From: Streptomyces flaveolus
GTDB lineage: Bacteria; Actinomycetota; Actinomycetes; Streptomycetales; Streptomycetaceae
Assembly (NCBI RefSeq): GCF_000716535.1
Contig: NZ_JNWV01000041.1
Coordinates: forward strand, 7,599-71,598
Direction of reading: 5' to 3'
Length of the DNA: 64,000 bases
In this document: positions 63,312 through 64,000 of the stretch, one piece after another
Numbering within the stretch: position 1 is the stretch's first letter
Layout: the number at the start of each line of letters is the position of its first letter
Made by a program: the position numbers and the translations under genes
The notes under the pieces: generated by a model
The model's input: only the letters and a program-made list of their open reading frames with translations
Databases searched by the model: none
Told to the model about the DNA's origin: nothing

Positions 63312-63889
63312 ACGGGCCTGGTCCAGGCGGGCCGCTCCAGAACGAACTCCAGCTCCTTCTGCGCCTCGTCCTTCGAGAACGACACCACCAGGCCGCTCGG
63401 CACGAAGCCCATCCTCCGGTACGCCGCCTGCGCCCGCGCGTTGTCCTCGTGGACGAACAGCCGCACCCGCTCGGCCCCCCGCTCCCACGCCCAGGCGACA
63501 CCGGCCTCGAACAGCGCCTCGATCAGCCCGTTCCCCCGGTGCTCGGGCCGCACGAACACCCCGGCGACGTGCCCTTGCCGCAGCTCGACCGGCAACCCGG
63601 CCCAGTCCTTCGACCCGGCCTCTTCGACGAGCACCGTGACCGAGCCGGCCCAGGTCCCGTCGGACGCCTCGACGACGAACTGCCGGGCCGTCAGGGACCC
63701 TTCCCCGGAGGTGACGGCCCGGTCCTGCCAGAAGGAGTCGGGCTTGGCCGCAGCGTTCTCGTAGGTCTCCAGAAAGGCGAGGTGCGCGACAGGGTCCCGG
63801 AGCGCGTCCAGCCGCAGCTCCTTCACCCGCTCCCAGTCATCGGGACGTATGGCGCGGACGACGTACTCGTTCCTGGCGAGAAAGCTCAT
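63308..63889 (-). CDS. GNAT family acetyltransferase
   Basis: 193 aa. The acetyl-CoA loop is in VFVRPEHRGNGLIEALFE, followed by RLFVHEDNARAQAAYRRMGFVP. A single GNAT domain of unknown substrate. It lies downstream of the rRNA operon terminator with no linked partner. Confidence 0.88.
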   Translation of the reverse strand: MSFLARNEYVVRAIRPDDWERVKELRLDALRDPVAHLAFLETYENAAAKPDSFWQDRAVTSGEGSLTARQFVVEASDGTWAGSVTVLVEEAGSKDWAGLPVELRQGHVAGVFVRPEHRGNGLIEALFEAGVAWAWERGAERVRLFVHEDNARAQAAYRRMGFVPSGLVVSFSKDEAQKELEFVLERPAWTRPV

Positions 63890-63909
63890 GAGTTCACCCT
63901 AAACGCAGA

Positions 63910-63937
63910 AAACCCCCGCACCGAAGTGCGGGGGTTT
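63910..63937 (-). terminator. Terminator of the rRNA operon
   Basis: AAACCCCCGCAC and GTGCGGGGGTTT form a perfect 12-bp stem around CGAA. On the minus strand the hairpin is followed by TT and lies ~11 nt past the 5S 3' end. Confidence 0.9.
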
Positions 63938-63948
63938 CCTCAAAAATT

Positions 63949-64000
63949 GTTCGGCGGCGTCCTACTCTCCCACAGGGTCCCCCCTGCAGTACCATCGGCG
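63949..64000 (-). rRNA. 5S rRNA, 3' end only
   Basis: The minus strand reads GTACTGCAGGGGGGACCCTG, then GGGAGAGTAGGACGCCGCCG and AAC, the conserved 3' part of Streptomyces 5S rRNA. The rest, and presumably the 16S and 23S genes, lies beyond the right edge. Confidence 0.93.

Overview
The window looks like core chromosome of a Streptomyces. It has very high GC with strong third-position GC, GTG/TTG starts, many 1-4 nt gene overlaps, mycothiol synthase (mshD), GlnR, the nickel regulator Nur, the c-di-GMP-binding anti-sigma factor RsiG, XRE/DUF397 pairs and 11-nt GTTCAC PHO boxes. Gene content and order resemble the glnR-pst part of the S. coelicolor chromosome (comparison made from memory). There is no integrase, relaxase, phage block or CRISPR array. 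The right edge enters an rRNA operon (5S 3' end, minus strand).

Layout. 1-4.8 kb: truncated UvrA-like gene, HAD protein, HelD-like helicase with a TetR regulator. 4.8-8.4 kb: a compact minus-strand module of a GntR regulator, two related HAD hydrolases and a two-TM protein whose C-terminal domain is homologous to that of the regulator. 8.5-9.7 kb: rsiG and dtd. 9.7-11.8 kb: XRE (DUF5753) regulator, duplicated DUF397 genes and two small divergent genes. 11.9-13.3 kb: sulfurtransferase and DUF1416 preceded by a cysteine-containing leader peptide. 13.5-17.7 kb: LmeA-like protein, DUF3099, VOC, DsrE, a 32-aa membrane peptide, nitrobindin-like protein, nur and ygfZ. 17.7-22.4 kb: serine hydrolase, repeat-rich membrane protein, MoaD/ThiS-like protein, alpha/beta hydrolase, glnR. 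22.5-29.3 kb: LacI regulator, trypsin-like protease, two-component system, MarR/NmrA pair with a clear operator, broken pectinesterase. 29.4-34.8 kb: secreted 5'-nucleotidase, mshD, YtrA-type GntR-ABC operon behind a perfect 14-bp-arm inverted repeat.

35-47 kb is a phosphate island: polyphosphate kinase, CHAD protein, Nudix hydrolase, lipoprotein, csoR, DUF47-pit low-affinity transporter, and pstSCAB with a clean PHO box. 47-55.7 kb holds an FAD oxidoreductase lipoprotein, a 228-bp terminal-inverted-repeat element, PAP2 phosphatase, a lytic transglycosylase/NlpC enzyme, a secreted trypsin-like protease, an SDR relic, an SDR/TetR pair and a sedolisin.

56-63.3 kb is a six-gene operon with the architecture of a type IV secretion core: small two-TM protein, VirB8/TcpC-like, VirB6-like, SCO6880-family protein, VirB4-like ATPase, and a VirD4/TraG-like protein whose Walker A motif is degenerate. 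No relaxase is nearby, so it looks like a resident chromosomal system rather than an integrative element. The two clusters most worth attention are this operon and the GntR/HAD/HAD/membrane module at 4.8-8.4 kb. Many genes have a -10-like hexamer 6-7 nt before the start codon, which suggests leaderless transcripts.
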